A stretch of 64,000 nucleotides of DNA from NCBI GenBank assembly GCA_039185015.1, contig JBCDAU010000001.1:186001-250000 (forward strand). The letters are read 5' to 3'. The translations under genes and the position numbers were made by a program. The DNA is from JBCBSZ01 sp039185015. GTDB taxonomy: Bacteria; Actinomycetota; Acidimicrobiia; Acidimicrobiales; Poriferisodalaceae. Below, piece after piece: positions 1 through 8,456 of this stretch. How positions within the stretch are numbered: position 1 is the first letter of the stretch; every line of letters starts with the position of its first letter. Under the pieces are notes generated by a model. It did no database searches, was not told where the DNA came from, and was given only the letters and a program-made list of their open reading frames with translations.

Positions 1-112
1 CGGCGCCGAGCGCGACGGGGTGAGGATCACCAACGTGGTCGAGATCCCGATGACCTACGTGCCCGGCGGCGGCTGCCGGGTCGTCGTCAAGGCGGTCGGA
101 CCACTCCGATGA
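1..112 (+). CDS. C-terminal end of an unrecognised protein (5' truncated)
   Basis: An open frame enters from the left edge and ends at TGA 110-112, leaving about 36 residues with a final sequence resembling ...VVVKAVGPLR. The stop overlaps an ATG at 109 in an ATGA arrangement, so this is probably the preceding gene of the hydantoinase operon. The fragment is too short and too generic to assign to a family. Coding status is supported by frame continuity and by the coupling-type overlap only. Confidence 0.5.
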   Translation, partial: GAERDGVRITNVVEIPMTYVPGGGCRVVVKAVGPLR

Positions 113-135
113 GCGATCAGCAAGGGGGAGCAGCG

Positions 136-2232
136 ATGGGTGTGGACTCGCAGATACGGGTCGCCACGGACGTGGGTGGGACGTTCACCGACCTGGTGAC
201 CTTCGGCGTCGACGAGGACTCCGGCGCGATCGAGATCCGGATCGCGAAGGCGGCCACGACACCGCCGGACTTCGATCTCGGTGTCCTCGACGTGTTCGAC
301 CGGGCGGAGGTCCCCTTCGAGCGGGTCGAGTCCCACGTCCATGGCACCACGGTGGTCATCAACGCCATCACCGAGCGGAAGGGAGCCAAGGTCGGCCTGA
401 TCGGCACCGAGGGCTTCCGCGACACCCTCGAGATCGCTCGAGGCAACCGGCCCGACTTCTTCAACCTCGGCTATCGCAAGCCCGAGCCGTTCGTGCCCCG
501 CTACCTGCGGCGCGAGGTCCCGGGTCGGATGAGCTACCAGGGCGAGCAGCGCGAACCGCTCGACCTCGCCCCGGTCGCCGGCATCGTCGACGACTTCCGG
601 GCCGACGGCGTCGAGGCCATCGCCATTTGCCTGCTCCACTCGTGGGCCAACCCGGCGCACGAGCGCCGGCTGTCCGAAGAGGTGAGGCGCCTGTGGCCCG
701 AGGTCGCGGTCGTCGTCTCCAGCGACATCACGCGCGAGTGGCGGGAGTACGAGCGCACGAGCACCGCGGTGCTGTCCGCCTACGTGCAGCCGGTCGCCCA
801 GCGATACCTGGGCCGCCTCGACGAGCAGCTGCGGTCCCGCGAGCTCGGTGGGCCGACGCTGGTGATGCAGTCCAACTGCGGTGTGGCGTCGGCGGCGAGC
901 GTCGCCGAGGCGCCGATCATGATGGTGGAGTCGGGTCCCGCCTCCGGGTTCCTCGGCGCTGCCGAGCTCGGCCGTCGGATCGGCCGCCCGGACGTGCTGG
1001 CGCTCGACATCGGCGGCACCACCGCCAAGTGCTCGCTGATCGAGGACGGCCGGGTCCGCGTCATGACCGACTACTGGCTCGAGCGCGACCGGGAGTCAGC
1101 CGGTTATCCCGCGATGGTGCCGGTGGTCGACCTCGTCGAGATCGGCAACGGCGGGGGTTCCATCGCCTGGGTCGACGACTTCGGCAAGCTCCACGTCGGT
1201 CCGCAGTCGGCAGGTGCGGATCCTGGGCCGGCGTCGTATGGCCAGGGCGGGTCGCAGGCCACCACCACCGACGCGAACCTCTGGCTCGGTCGCATCAGCC
1301 GCGACGACTTCTGTGGTGGTGAGATCGTCCCCGACCTCGACGCCACCGAGCGAGCGCTGACCGAGGTGGGTGCGCGGATGGGCGTCGGCCCGACCGAAGC
1401 GGCCCGCGGCATCGTCCGCATCGCCAACAACAACATGGTCAACGCACTGAAGCTCATCTCGCTCAACCGCGGCCACGATCCCCGGGACTTCACCCTCGTC
1501 GCCTTCGGTGGCGGCGGGCCGATGCACGCGCTCGCCCTCGCCGACGAGCTCGGCGTCCAGCAGGTCGTCGTGCCGAGCACGGCGTCGGTGTTCTCCGCCT
1601 GGGGCATGATCGTCTCCGACCTGCGCCACGACTACTTCCACACCGTGCTGCTCGACGTCGACCGGGCGTCGGTCGGCGCGATCGCCGCAGCCTTCTCCGA
1701 GGCCGAGCGGCAGGCCGTCAAGGACTTCGTCGCCGATGCCGTGGACGCCGGCGCCATCAGGATGGAGCGGTTCGGTCGCTTCCGGTACCAGGGTCAGGAG
1801 CACACGACCGAGGTGGCCCTCGATGCGGATGACCTCGCACCCGAGCGCCTCGCCGGCCTGACCGAACGGTTCCACGCCGCCTACGAGGCCGAGTACACCT
1901 ATCGCCTCGACGCCCCGATCGAGATGGTCGGTCTGCACCTCGTGGCCTCGGTGCCGAGCGCCGCGGTCGCTCCCGACCCTCAGCCACCGGGCGATCCCGA
2001 CACCGGCCCGGCCCGCATTGGCACCCGCACCGTCGACTTCGCCGAGCTCGGCATCCACGAGGCGGCGCTCCTCGCTGCTGACGCCCTCCGCCCGGGCATG
2101 ACCTGCCCTGGACCGGCCGTCGTCGAGGGGGCCGGCACCTCGGTGCTGGTGCACCCCGGCTGGACCATGACGGTCGACGGCCACCGCAACCTCGTCCTCG
2201 ATGCCGACGTCACCCCGGAGGAGGGCCGATGA
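136..2232 (+). CDS. hyuA: Hydantoinase/oxoprolinase family protein, A subunit (HyuA-like)
   Basis: ATP-dependent ring-opening amidohydrolase subunit of the hydantoinase A / 5-oxoprolinase / acetone carboxylase family. From the ATG at 136 the product is about 698 residues, the usual length. Visible motifs are DVGGTFTD near residues 12-19 (first phosphate-binding loop of the ASKHA fold), HGTT near 69-72, LDIGGTTAK near 290 and a glycine-rich AFGGGGPMHA near 455. An ATG at 109 is also in frame and overlaps the previous stop. I prefer 136 because AAGGGGGAG at 122-130 lies five bases before it. The next gene, hyuB, overlaps by four bases, as expected for an obligate A/B pair. The substrate cannot be told from sequence: N-methylhydantoin, oxoproline and related lactams or ketones are all possible. 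Confidence 0.93.
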   Translation: MGVDSQIRVATDVGGTFTDLVTFGVDEDSGAIEIRIAKAATTPPDFDLGVLDVFDRAEVPFERVESHVHGTTVVINAITERKGAKVGLIGTEGFRDTLEIARGNRPDFFNLGYRKPEPFVPRYLRREVPGRMSYQGEQREPLDLAPVAGIVDDFRADGVEAIAICLLHSWANPAHERRLSEEVRRLWPEVAVVVSSDITREWREYERTSTAVLSAYVQPVAQRYLGRLDEQLRSRELGGPTLVMQSNCGVASAASVAEAPIMMVESGPASGFLGAAELGRRIGRPDVLALDIGGTTAKCSLIEDGRVRVMTDYWLERDRESAGYPAMVPVVDLVEIGNGGGSIAWVDDFGKLHVGPQSAGADPGPASYGQGGSQATTTDANLWLGRISRDDFCGGEIVPDLDATERALTEVGARMGVGPTEAARGIVRIANNNMVNALKLISLNRGHDPRDFTLVAFGGGGPMHALALADELGVQQVVVPSTASVFSAWGMIVSDLRHDYFHTVLLDVDRASVGAIAAAFSEAERQAVKDFVADAVDAGAIRMERFGRFRYQGQEHTTEVALDADDLAPERLAGLTERFHAAYEAEYTYRLDAPIEMVGLHLVASVPSAAVAPDPQPPGDPDTGPARIGTRTVDFAELGIHEAALLAADALRPGMTCPGPAVVEGAGTSVLVHPGWTMTVDGHRNLVLDADVTPEEGR

Positions 2233-3902
2233 CCGCCACCGCCGACCGCCCGACCGCCCACGATCCGATCACGCTGGAGATCATCCAGAACAGCTTCCAG
2301 GCGGCGGCCGACGAGATGTTCGTCGCCATGAAGAAGACGGCGATGAGCTCGATCATCTACGAGGTGCTCGACATGGGCACCGCCGTGCTCGACGAGGACG
2401 GCGAGCTGGCCTCGTCCGGCGCCGGCATCCCTGCGTTCGTCGGCGTGCTCGACAAGGCCTGCAAGGTGATCATCGAGACCATCGGCAGCGACGACATCGG
2501 GCCCGGCGACGTGTTCCTCACCAGCGACCCGTACCGGGGTGGTGTCACGCACCTCAACGACGTGGTCGTGGCGATGCCGGTGTTCGCCGACGGCGAGCTG
2601 ATCGCCTGGACCGCGAACATCGCGCACAACTCCGACGTCGGTGGCATGGCGCCGGGCTCGGCCAGTGGCGAGGCGACCGAGATCTTCCAGGAGGGCCTCC
2701 GACTGCCGCCGGTGAAGGCGATCTCCGCTGGCGAACCGGTCCGGGCGATCTTCGACATCGTCCAACTGAACTCGCGTCTCCGTGAAGCGTCCGAGGGCGA
2801 CCTCTGGGCCGCGATCGCGGCGGTGCGTACGGGCGAGCGGCGTCTCCGTGAGGTCGCGGCCCGCTACGGCGTCGACGCGTTCCGGGCGGCGTCGCGCGAC
2901 TTCATGGACTACGGCGAGCAGGTCGCCCGGGCCGGGCTGGCCGGGCTGCCGGAGGGGACCTTCGAGCTCGAGGAGGAGATCGACGACGGCCGCGTGCTCC
3001 ACGTCGCGATCACGATCACCCACGACGAGTTCGTCGTCGACCTGACCCGGAACCCCGACCAGGCCGAGGCGCCGACCAACTGCACCAGGGACGCAGCCAT
3101 GATCCCGGTGCAGATGTTGTTCAAGTCGCTCACCGACGGGGGTATCAACGCCAACGCCGGCTCGTTCCGGCCGATCCGGCTCGTGACGCGGCCCGGTTCG
3201 GTGTTCGAGCCCGTGGAGCCTGCTCCGATGGGCTTCTACTACGACCTGTTGCTGCCGCTCTACGACCTGCTGTGGCGATGCATGGCCCAGGTCGTGCCCG
3301 ACTCGCTGGGGGCCGGACACTTCGCCTCGGTGTGCGCGACCCTCATCGGCGGCACGCATCCCGACACCGGACGGCCGTACTCGATCATCGAGCCCCAGAT
3401 CGGTGGATGGGGTGCCAGCGCGGCCCACGACGGCAACTCCGCGATGTTCAGCGGCGTCCACGGCGACACGTTCAACTGCCCGGCCGAGGTCAACGAGGCC
3501 AAGAACGGGCTCGTCGTCCGGCGGATGTCGCTCAACACCGACGAGGGCGGCGAAGGTCGCCGGACCGGCGGTCGCGGGATCGTCATGGAGTACGAGCTGC
3601 GGGCCGACGACGGCCACGCCACACTCGCGTTCACCCGCTCGAAGTTCCCGCCCTGGGCGCTCGACGGCGGTCGACCCGGATCGCCGAACTACTGCGAGGT
3701 CGTCGCAGCCGAGGACGGCTCGACGACCCGTTACTCGTTCGCCTCGGGGCTCGACACCGCGCCGGGTGACGTGATCCGCATCGTCACGGGCAACGGCGGC
3801 GGGCTCGGCGATCCGACCGAACGCGAGCGGAGCCTGGTCGAGCGGGACGTCCGAAACGGGCTGATCTCTGCCGAGCGAGCTGCGGAGATCTACGGGTCGT
3901 GA
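2229..3902 (+). CDS. hyuB: Hydantoinase B / oxoprolinase family protein (HyuB-like)
   Basis: Partner subunit of hyuA, 557 residues. The N-terminus carries the typical hydantoinase-B opening (DPITLEIIQNSF, then MKKTAMSSIIYEVLDMG), followed by conserved ASGAGIPAFVG and DVFLTSDPYRGGVTHLND stretches. Near the C-terminus comes NGGGLGDP, a signature of this family. The ATG overlaps the hyuA stop (ATGA) and is preceded by a strong GGAGGAGGG site inside hyuA, so the two are made together. In the family A and B form a heteromeric ATP-dependent amidohydrolase. No frameshift or missing block was seen. Substrate unknown. Confidence 0.93.
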   Translation: MTATADRPTAHDPITLEIIQNSFQAAADEMFVAMKKTAMSSIIYEVLDMGTAVLDEDGELASSGAGIPAFVGVLDKACKVIIETIGSDDIGPGDVFLTSDPYRGGVTHLNDVVVAMPVFADGELIAWTANIAHNSDVGGMAPGSASGEATEIFQEGLRLPPVKAISAGEPVRAIFDIVQLNSRLREASEGDLWAAIAAVRTGERRLREVAARYGVDAFRAASRDFMDYGEQVARAGLAGLPEGTFELEEEIDDGRVLHVAITITHDEFVVDLTRNPDQAEAPTNCTRDAAMIPVQMLFKSLTDGGINANAGSFRPIRLVTRPGSVFEPVEPAPMGFYYDLLLPLYDLLWRCMAQVVPDSLGAGHFASVCATLIGGTHPDTGRPYSIIEPQIGGWGASAAHDGNSAMFSGVHGDTFNCPAEVNEAKNGLVVRRMSLNTDEGGEGRRTGGRGIVMEYELRADDGHATLAFTRSKFPPWALDGGRPGSPNYCEVVAAEDGSTTRYSFASGLDTAPGDVIRIVTGNGGGLGDPTERERSLVERDVRNGLISAERAAEIYGS

Positions 3903-4207
3903 TCCGCACGTACCTCGAGTTGGAGGTCCGTGCCGGGCAGTCGGACCGGCTGGCCGAGCTCTTCGAACGGCGAGGCATCCTCCGGGCGTCGCTCGAGCAG
4001 CCGGGCTGTCGGTCGGCCGAGCTCACCATCTCCGACGACGGCCTCACGGCCATCGTCACGGCCAGCTGGGACGATCTCGCCGCCTACCAGGGGTGGGTGG
4101 CGCGGAGTGATCGGACCGACTCGGCCGACGAGCTGAACGCGCTGCTGGCGAGCCCGGTCGGCGAACGAACCGTCGGGCGGGTCTTCGACGTCGCAGCGAC
4201 GGGATAA
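3899..4207 (+). CDS. Small ABM-domain protein (antibiotic biosynthesis monooxygenase-like)
   Basis: 102-residue protein starting at GTG 3899, overlapping the hyuB stop by four bases. The pattern 'IRTYLELEVRAGQ..RLAELFERRG' followed by 'PGCRSAELTISDDG' and 'ASWDDLAAYQGWV' matches the dimeric alpha-beta ABM fold: an N-terminal strand, a helix, a central strand ending in a W-containing segment, then a helix. Members are cofactor-free quinol or polyketide monooxygenases or heme-degrading enzymes, but many are uncharacterised. Translational coupling to hyuAB suggests a role in the same catabolic pathway. Function is inferred from fold only. Confidence 0.75.
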   Translation: MIRTYLELEVRAGQSDRLAELFERRGILRASLEQPGCRSAELTISDDGLTAIVTASWDDLAAYQGWVARSDRTDSADELNALLASPVGERTVGRVFDVAATG

Positions 4208-4218
4208 CTTCGCCCCCC

Positions 4219-4761
4219 GTGGAAGGAGAGCTCGACGTCATCGGCCGCCGGATCCGTGAGCTGCGCGCCGACGCCGGGCTCCGGCTCTCCGATCTCGCCG
4301 AGGCGACCGGCTACACCGCCGGTTACATCTCGCAGATCGAACGGGGCACGACCACGCCGTCCCTGACCGCGATGGCCACTCTCGCGATCGCGCTCGGCGT
4401 CGAGATGTCGATGCTGTGGGAGGGCTCGGTCCCCGAGGTCACCGTGACCAGGGCCGACGAGCGCGACGAGCTCGATCTCGGCAGCGGTCGCGTCTACGAG
4501 CTGCTCTCGCCGATCGGCACCGACCGCTCGTTCTCGGCCATGTGCCACCAGGTCGGCGGCGGCGACGAGCACTTCCGGCACTACGGCGAGCGCTTCGCCT
4601 TCGTCCTCGACGGCACGGTGACGTTCTCGTTCGCCGAGAGCTCGCACGTCGTCGCGGCCGGGGAGACCATCCACTACGGCGCCTATCGGGAGCACACCGT
4701 GGCGACCGACGACGACGAACCGGCCACCATCCTGATGATCGCCGCCCCGGCCATCCTGTGA
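4219..4761 (+). CDS. XRE-family regulator with C-terminal cupin
   Basis: 180 residues. An N-terminal helix-turn-helix (about residues 8-62, IGRRIRELRADAGLRLSDLAEATGYT...ISQIERG) is joined to a cupin sensor domain (about 100-178). The cupin keeps potential metal ligands (EHFRHYGE and later REHTV), the arrangement seen in PuuR/SutR-like regulators that sense small metabolites. The GTG start at 4219 lies eight bases after a TAACTT box (4205-4210) that overlaps the previous gene's stop. A leaderless transcript is therefore possible, and no good Shine-Dalgarno site precedes it. It is the likely regulator of the hyuAB operon just upstream; that is inference from position. Confidence 0.88.
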   Translation: MEGELDVIGRRIRELRADAGLRLSDLAEATGYTAGYISQIERGTTTPSLTAMATLAIALGVEMSMLWEGSVPEVTVTRADERDELDLGSGRVYELLSPIGTDRSFSAMCHQVGGGDEHFRHYGERFAFVLDGTVTFSFAESSHVVAAGETIHYGAYREHTVATDDDEPATILMIAAPAIL

Positions 4762-5312
4762 ACCTCGAGGTCGAGGGCGCCGTCAACGCCACGTCGTTGG
4801 CTGCGGAGGTCGGCGCGCGCTTGCGGGAACGACGCACCGAGCGTGGCGAGACGCTTCGCGACGTCGCCGCCGCAGCCGACGTCTCTCCGTCCCACCTGGG
4901 CGAGATCGAGACCGGGCAGGTCTCGTGCTCGCTGCCGGTCCTGTTGCGGCTCGCTCGGGCGCTCGACTATCCGATGGGGGCGCTGTTGCCCCGGATCGGA
5001 CCGCACCGGGTCCGGCAGGGACGGCTCGCCAACGAGTCCGGGGTCGTCGCTCGCCTCTCGCACGACGAGCTCGACCTCCACGTCGAGGGTCTGCGCCTCG
5101 CCGCCGGCCAGGCGCACCGGATCGAGCTCGGCGGGGTCGATGCGCTCGTCCACGTCATCGACGGCCGGTGCACCCTCGACATCGGCAAGCACGAGGTGTC
5201 GCTGGCCACCGGTGATGCGGCGAACGTGCGTCGCTGCGACCACCTGGTCATCTCGGCGAGCGACCGCGTCGAGGTGCTCGTCGTCTGCGCCGGGACGCCG
5301 ACCGACCTCTGA
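4758..5312 (+). CDS. Second XRE-family regulator with a degenerate cupin-like domain
   Basis: 184 residues from GTG 4758, which overlaps the previous regulator's stop (GTGA). The HTH covers about residues 18-72 (VGARLRERRTERGETLRDVAAAADVSPSHLGEIETG). The C-terminal half has cupin-like beta pattern (LDLHVEGLRLAAGQAH, then VDALVHVIDGRCTLDIG), but the usual His/Glu metal cluster is not recognisable: only isolated histidines remain. It looks like a paralogue of the gene before it that may have lost metal or ligand binding. Tandem co-expression suggests that the two proteins could form mixed dimers. A longer open frame runs upstream but overlaps the first regulator antiphase and is not coding. Confidence 0.85.
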   Translation: MNLEVEGAVNATSLAAEVGARLRERRTERGETLRDVAAAADVSPSHLGEIETGQVSCSLPVLLRLARALDYPMGALLPRIGPHRVRQGRLANESGVVARLSHDELDLHVEGLRLAAGQAHRIELGGVDALVHVIDGRCTLDIGKHEVSLATGDAANVRRCDHLVISASDRVEVLVVCAGTPTDL

Positions 5313-5364
5313 TCGCACCTGGCGCGGCTTCGGGGCCGGGCCGGATCGGCGCCACACTGGTGAG

Positions 5365-6087
5365 GTGCGAGTCGCCCTCCTCCTCACGGCCGTGCTGGCG
5401 CTTGCCGCCTGCGGCTCATCCTCCGATGCGGTCACGAGCGACACCGCGCCGTCGACCACGCTCGCATCGTCGACGACCCTCGCACCGGCGACCACGGTGG
5501 TGGTCACGACGGCGACCACCACGGCTGCACCGGCGACCACGGCCGCCCCGACGACGGCTGCACCGACGACGACCGCCGCTCCGGACGCCGGGTGTCGACG
5601 CATCGCCGATCTCGAGGACACCGACGAGCTGCTGCGCTGGCAGGTCGTCAACGACGGGGTGATGGGCGGACGATCCAGCGCGGAGGCCACGGTGGAGGAC
5701 TCGGTCCTGGTCCTCGACGGCGAGATCGTGACCGCCGGCGGCGGATTCTCGTCGGTGCGGCTGGCGCTCGCCGAGCCGCTCGGCGAGGTGACCAGCCTGC
5801 TCATGCGAGTGCGGACCGACGGGCGCGCCTACGAGCTCACGGTCGCCGATGCCGCCGAGGGGCGGGACCGCCGGATCTCGCACCAGGGGCCGATCCCGGC
5901 GGTCGGGACCGCCGACTTCGAGGACGTCGCGGTGGACCTGACCGACCTGGACGCGTCGGTCTTCGGACAGGCCGTCGACGTCGATCCCTTCGCGCCGACG
6001 GCCGCCGTCGAGGTCGGGATCATCCTCGCCGACGGCGCTGACGGTCCGTTCCGCTTCGAGCTCGACTGGATCAGCGCCTGCCCCTGA
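5365..6087 (+). CDS. Lipoprotein with CIA30-like domain
   Basis: 240 residues from GTG 5365. The first 16 residues form a short lipoprotein signal with a canonical lipobox LAAC (Cys16). A Thr/Ala/Val-rich low-complexity linker of about 55 residues follows, typical of actinobacterial surface lipoproteins. From about residue 92 the W..VNDGVMGGRS motif marks the CIA30 (complex I intermediate-associated protein 30) beta-sandwich fold, continuing to a C-terminal ELDWISACP. In mitochondria CIA30 is an assembly factor. Bacterial versions are mostly uncharacterised and resemble carbohydrate-binding modules. Two Cys residues (near the domain start and at the C-terminus) could form a disulfide. The 3' end overlaps the convergent kinase gene by 17 bases. 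Confidence 0.78.
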   Translation: MRVALLLTAVLALAACGSSSDAVTSDTAPSTTLASSTTLAPATTVVVTTATTTAAPATTAAPTTAAPTTTAAPDAGCRRIADLEDTDELLRWQVVNDGVMGGRSSAEATVEDSVLVLDGEIVTAGGGFSSVRLALAEPLGEVTSLLMRVRTDGRAYELTVADAAEGRDRRISHQGPIPAVGTADFEDVAVDLTDLDASVFGQAVDVDPFAPTAAVEVGIILADGADGPFRFELDWISACP

Positions 6088-6916
6088 GCGCGGGCGGCTC
6101 GAGGTCGAACAGGACGGCGCACAGCCGCAGGCCGGCGTCGATGTCGTCGAGCCGGTCGGTGAGGGCGTGGGGCGGGGTGCCCGACCAGTCCGTCTCGACG
6201 GTCTCGGCGACCATCCGACCCGTGACGAACGCGGCGAACTCAGGCCGAGCTCGGAGCCGGGGTGTCGGCGTCGGCGAGCCGGTCGACCGGCCGACGCGGA
6301 TCGAGGCGATGGTGTGGTCCACCAACGGGTTGCCGCGATGGGCCGCTCCCCAGTCGACGAAGCGCCAGCGACGGGCGTGGTCGTGGCACCAGTTGCCAGG
6401 GCCGAGATCGCCGTGCAGCAGCCGATCGCCGCTGGTGTCCGCGGCGAGCGATGCCGTCCGCAGCACCTCGACGTGCCGCCGGATCCAGGGAAGGTCGAGC
6501 CGGTCGTGATCGACGGCCACGACGTCGGACCACCACTCGCGGCCGGCGCCCTGGAAGACGAGGAACAGCTCCTCCGGCGGGTCGAGCTCGGCGAGGGCGT
6601 CGATCGACACCCACAACGGTGTGGGTTCGTGCAGCGGCGGGGACCACTCGGCATCGAGCCACTCGGTGACCAGCACCCCGCCGGGCGAGTCCGCGCCGAA
6701 GAGCCGGGGCATCGGTGCCGCGCCGAGTCGGAGTGCCCGGGCCTCGAGCGCGATGGTCTCCCGGCCGGCGTCATCGGTGGCGATCTTGGCGAACACGGTC
6801 CGGCCGTCGTCGAGCAGCGCTCGGTAGGTGCGGGCCGACGTGAAGCCGCCGACGGTCTCGGTGAGCGAGGTCACCGCGACGCCGATGACCGCCTCGACCG
6901 CCGACGCGTCGGTCAC
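6071..6916 (-). CDS. APH-type phosphotransferase family protein
   Basis: 281-residue protein with the aminoglycoside/choline kinase fold. The N-lobe holds a VFAKI lysine, a hinge-like VTEWLD follows, then the catalytic loop LLHGDLGPGNW with its Asp and Asn, and RFVDWGAAHRG in place of the DFG-like metal-binding segment. Such proteins phosphorylate small hydroxylated molecules; the substrate here cannot be assigned. Its start overlaps the stop of the AAA+ gene by four bases, so the two are co-translated. This argues for a shared job rather than an antibiotic-resistance role. The 3' end overlaps the convergent CIA30 lipoprotein gene by 17 bases. Confidence 0.82.
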   Translation of the reverse strand: MTDASAVEAVIGVAVTSLTETVGGFTSARTYRALLDDGRTVFAKIATDDAGRETIALEARALRLGAAPMPRLFGADSPGGVLVTEWLDAEWSPPLHEPTPLWVSIDALAELDPPEELFLVFQGAGREWWSDVVAVDHDRLDLPWIRRHVEVLRTASLAADTSGDRLLHGDLGPGNWCHDHARRWRFVDWGAAHRGNPLVDHTIASIRVGRSTGSPTPTPRLRARPEFAAFVTGRMVAETVETDWSGTPPHALTDRLDDIDAGLRLCAVLFDLEPPALRGRR

Positions 6917-8277
6917 CGCAGCGCGTCGAGGAGGGCGTCGAGCACGTCGACGTCGACATCCGCCGGCTCAATGGTGCGCAACCGGTCGGCGTCGGTGGCC
7001 TCGGGGTCGCTCCGGGCTCCGGCGTCGACGAGGCGCTGCGCCTGCCGGTCGTAGATGGCATCGAGCGCGTTGCGGACCAGCCGCCCGTTGCCGAAGCCCC
7101 GCACCCTGGGCACGCCGTCCAGCCACACGGCCAGGGCCTCGGCTGCCGGATCGGTGAGGTCGTAGTCGTTGCTGCCGGAGATCAGCCGACCGATCGCGAT
7201 GAGCTCCTCGGTCGTGTAGTCCGCGAACTCGATCGTCTTCGGGAACCGGCTGGCCAGACCCGGGTTGGCGTCGAGGAACTCGCCCATCTCCCGCGGGTAG
7301 CCGGCGACGACGACGGCGGTGGTGTCGCGGTGGTTCTCCATCTCGGCCACGAGCGTGTCGAGCGCTTCGGTGCCGAAGTCGCGCTCATCGCCCCGCACCA
7401 GCGAGTAGGCCTCGTCGACGAACAGCATCCCGCCGACGGCCTCGCCGAAGACCTCCCGGGTCTTGGTCGCGGTCTGGCCGATGAAGCCGGCCACGAGGTC
7501 GGCGCGTCCGACCTCGAGCAGGTGTCCGGACGGCACCACGCCGAGCGCTCCGTAGACCTCGGCGACGACTCGGGCGACGGTGGTCTTGCCGGTCCCCGGG
7601 TTGCCCACGAAGACGAGGTGCCGGGTCGACGAGGCGGCCTTCAGGCCGCGCTCGGTGCGGAGCCGATCGATGTAGGCCCGGTCGGCGAGACGGCGGATCT
7701 CGGCTTTCACCTCGACGAGACCGACCAACGCGTCGAGCTCGGCCAGCGCAGCCTCGAATCGAGCGTCGTCGATGGGGCGCGGGCCCTCGGCGGGGTCGGG
7801 TGTCGGGGGAGCGGATGGCTCCGGACGTCCGGCGGCGACGTCGATGCCGCCCGAGACGAGCACGCCCGACAGGATCCGGCGGATCGACTCGATCCGATCA
7901 GCCTCGCGTCGCGTGGGGAGTGGATCGGCGGCGGCCATGGCGTGAGCGACCCGCATCAGCCCGACGAAGACGTCCCACGCCCGCGGCGGATCGTCGGACG
8001 CCAGTCCGCCGAGCAGCCGCTGCGCAGCGCCCAAGCCGGAGGTGGCGCTCATCGCCGCCCGCACGGTCGGGCGACGGGACCAGTCGCCCGGCGTGTGCGG
8101 ATCGAAGGCGATGACCACGGCATCGACCTCGGCGTCACTGATGCCGGCCGTCTCGCTCGCCACCGCCGAGGCGACCTCGAACGCGGCGTCGACCACCGTG
8201 GCGCGGTCGGGTACGAGCTCGACGAGAGCGCCCAGCGCTCCGGGAAGGTCCATGGCCGAGGGGCCCGTCGACGTCAC
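6913..8277 (-). CDS. CbbX/SpoVK-like AAA+ ATPase
   Basis: 454 residues. An alanine-rich helical N-terminal region (about 1-165) of unrecognised family is followed by a CbxX/CfqX-type AAA+ module: LVGLVEVKAEIRRL, Walker A GNPGTGKT (225-232), Walker B LFVDEAYSL (from 285), a sensor-1 VVVAGYP segment, arginine-finger region PGLASRFP and the family-typical GFGNGRLVRN near the C-terminus. Relatives include Rubisco activase CbbX and the ESX component EccA, but neither Rubisco nor ESX genes are nearby. It probably remodels a protein partner. The start could also be the internal Met nine residues in. Coupled by ATGA overlap to the APH-type kinase downstream. Confidence 0.88.
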   Translation of the reverse strand: MTSTGPSAMDLPGALGALVELVPDRATVVDAAFEVASAVASETAGISDAEVDAVVIAFDPHTPGDWSRRPTVRAAMSATSGLGAAQRLLGGLASDDPPRAWDVFVGLMRVAHAMAAADPLPTRREADRIESIRRILSGVLVSGGIDVAAGRPEPSAPPTPDPAEGPRPIDDARFEAALAELDALVGLVEVKAEIRRLADRAYIDRLRTERGLKAASSTRHLVFVGNPGTGKTTVARVVAEVYGALGVVPSGHLLEVGRADLVAGFIGQTATKTREVFGEAVGGMLFVDEAYSLVRGDERDFGTEALDTLVAEMENHRDTTAVVVAGYPREMGEFLDANPGLASRFPKTIEFADYTTEELIAIGRLISGSNDYDLTDPAAEALAVWLDGVPRVRGFGNGRLVRNALDAIYDRQAQRLVDAGARSDPEATDADRLRTIEPADVDVDVLDALLDALR

Positions 8278-8320
8278 CGGCGCATCCTGCCACGGCCATC
8301 GGTCACCGGACGCGACCGGC

Positions 8321-8326
8321 TACCCT
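8321..8326 (+). promoter_or_regulatory. Possible -10 element for tRNA-Gly
   Basis: TACCCT matches the actinobacterial TANNNT -10 pattern and would start transcription around 8333, about 25 bases before the mature tRNA. The region at -35 (near 8298-8303) is not a clear TTGAC match, so this is a weak call. Confidence 0.35.
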
Positions 8327-8358
8327 GCCACCCGACGCGTCCGCCGGCCGGCGGTCAC

Positions 8359-8433
8359 GCGGGCGTAGCTCAATGGCTAGAGCCTCGGCCTTCCAAGCCG
8401 ATGATGCGGGTTCGATTCCCGTCGCCCGCTCCA
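8359..8433 (+). tRNA. tRNA-Gly (anticodon TCC)
   Basis: A full cloverleaf can be drawn: acceptor GCGGGCG pairing with CGCCCGC, D-stem GCTC/GAGC, anticodon stem TCGGC/GCCGA with loop CTTCCAA, and T-arm GCGGG-TTCGATT-CCCGT. The discriminator is T and the CCA end is encoded (8431-8433). The anticodon TCC (8392-8394) reads GGA/GGG glycine codons. A DinB-fold gene starts only 23 bases downstream. Confidence 0.97.
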
Positions 8434-8456
8434 CGCCCAGCTGGTTGACTCTCGTG

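Noticed and set aside
6913..8277. Rubisco activase CbbX
   Set aside because: The AAA+ core fits the family but no Rubisco or Calvin-cycle genes are in the window and the N-terminal domain differs.
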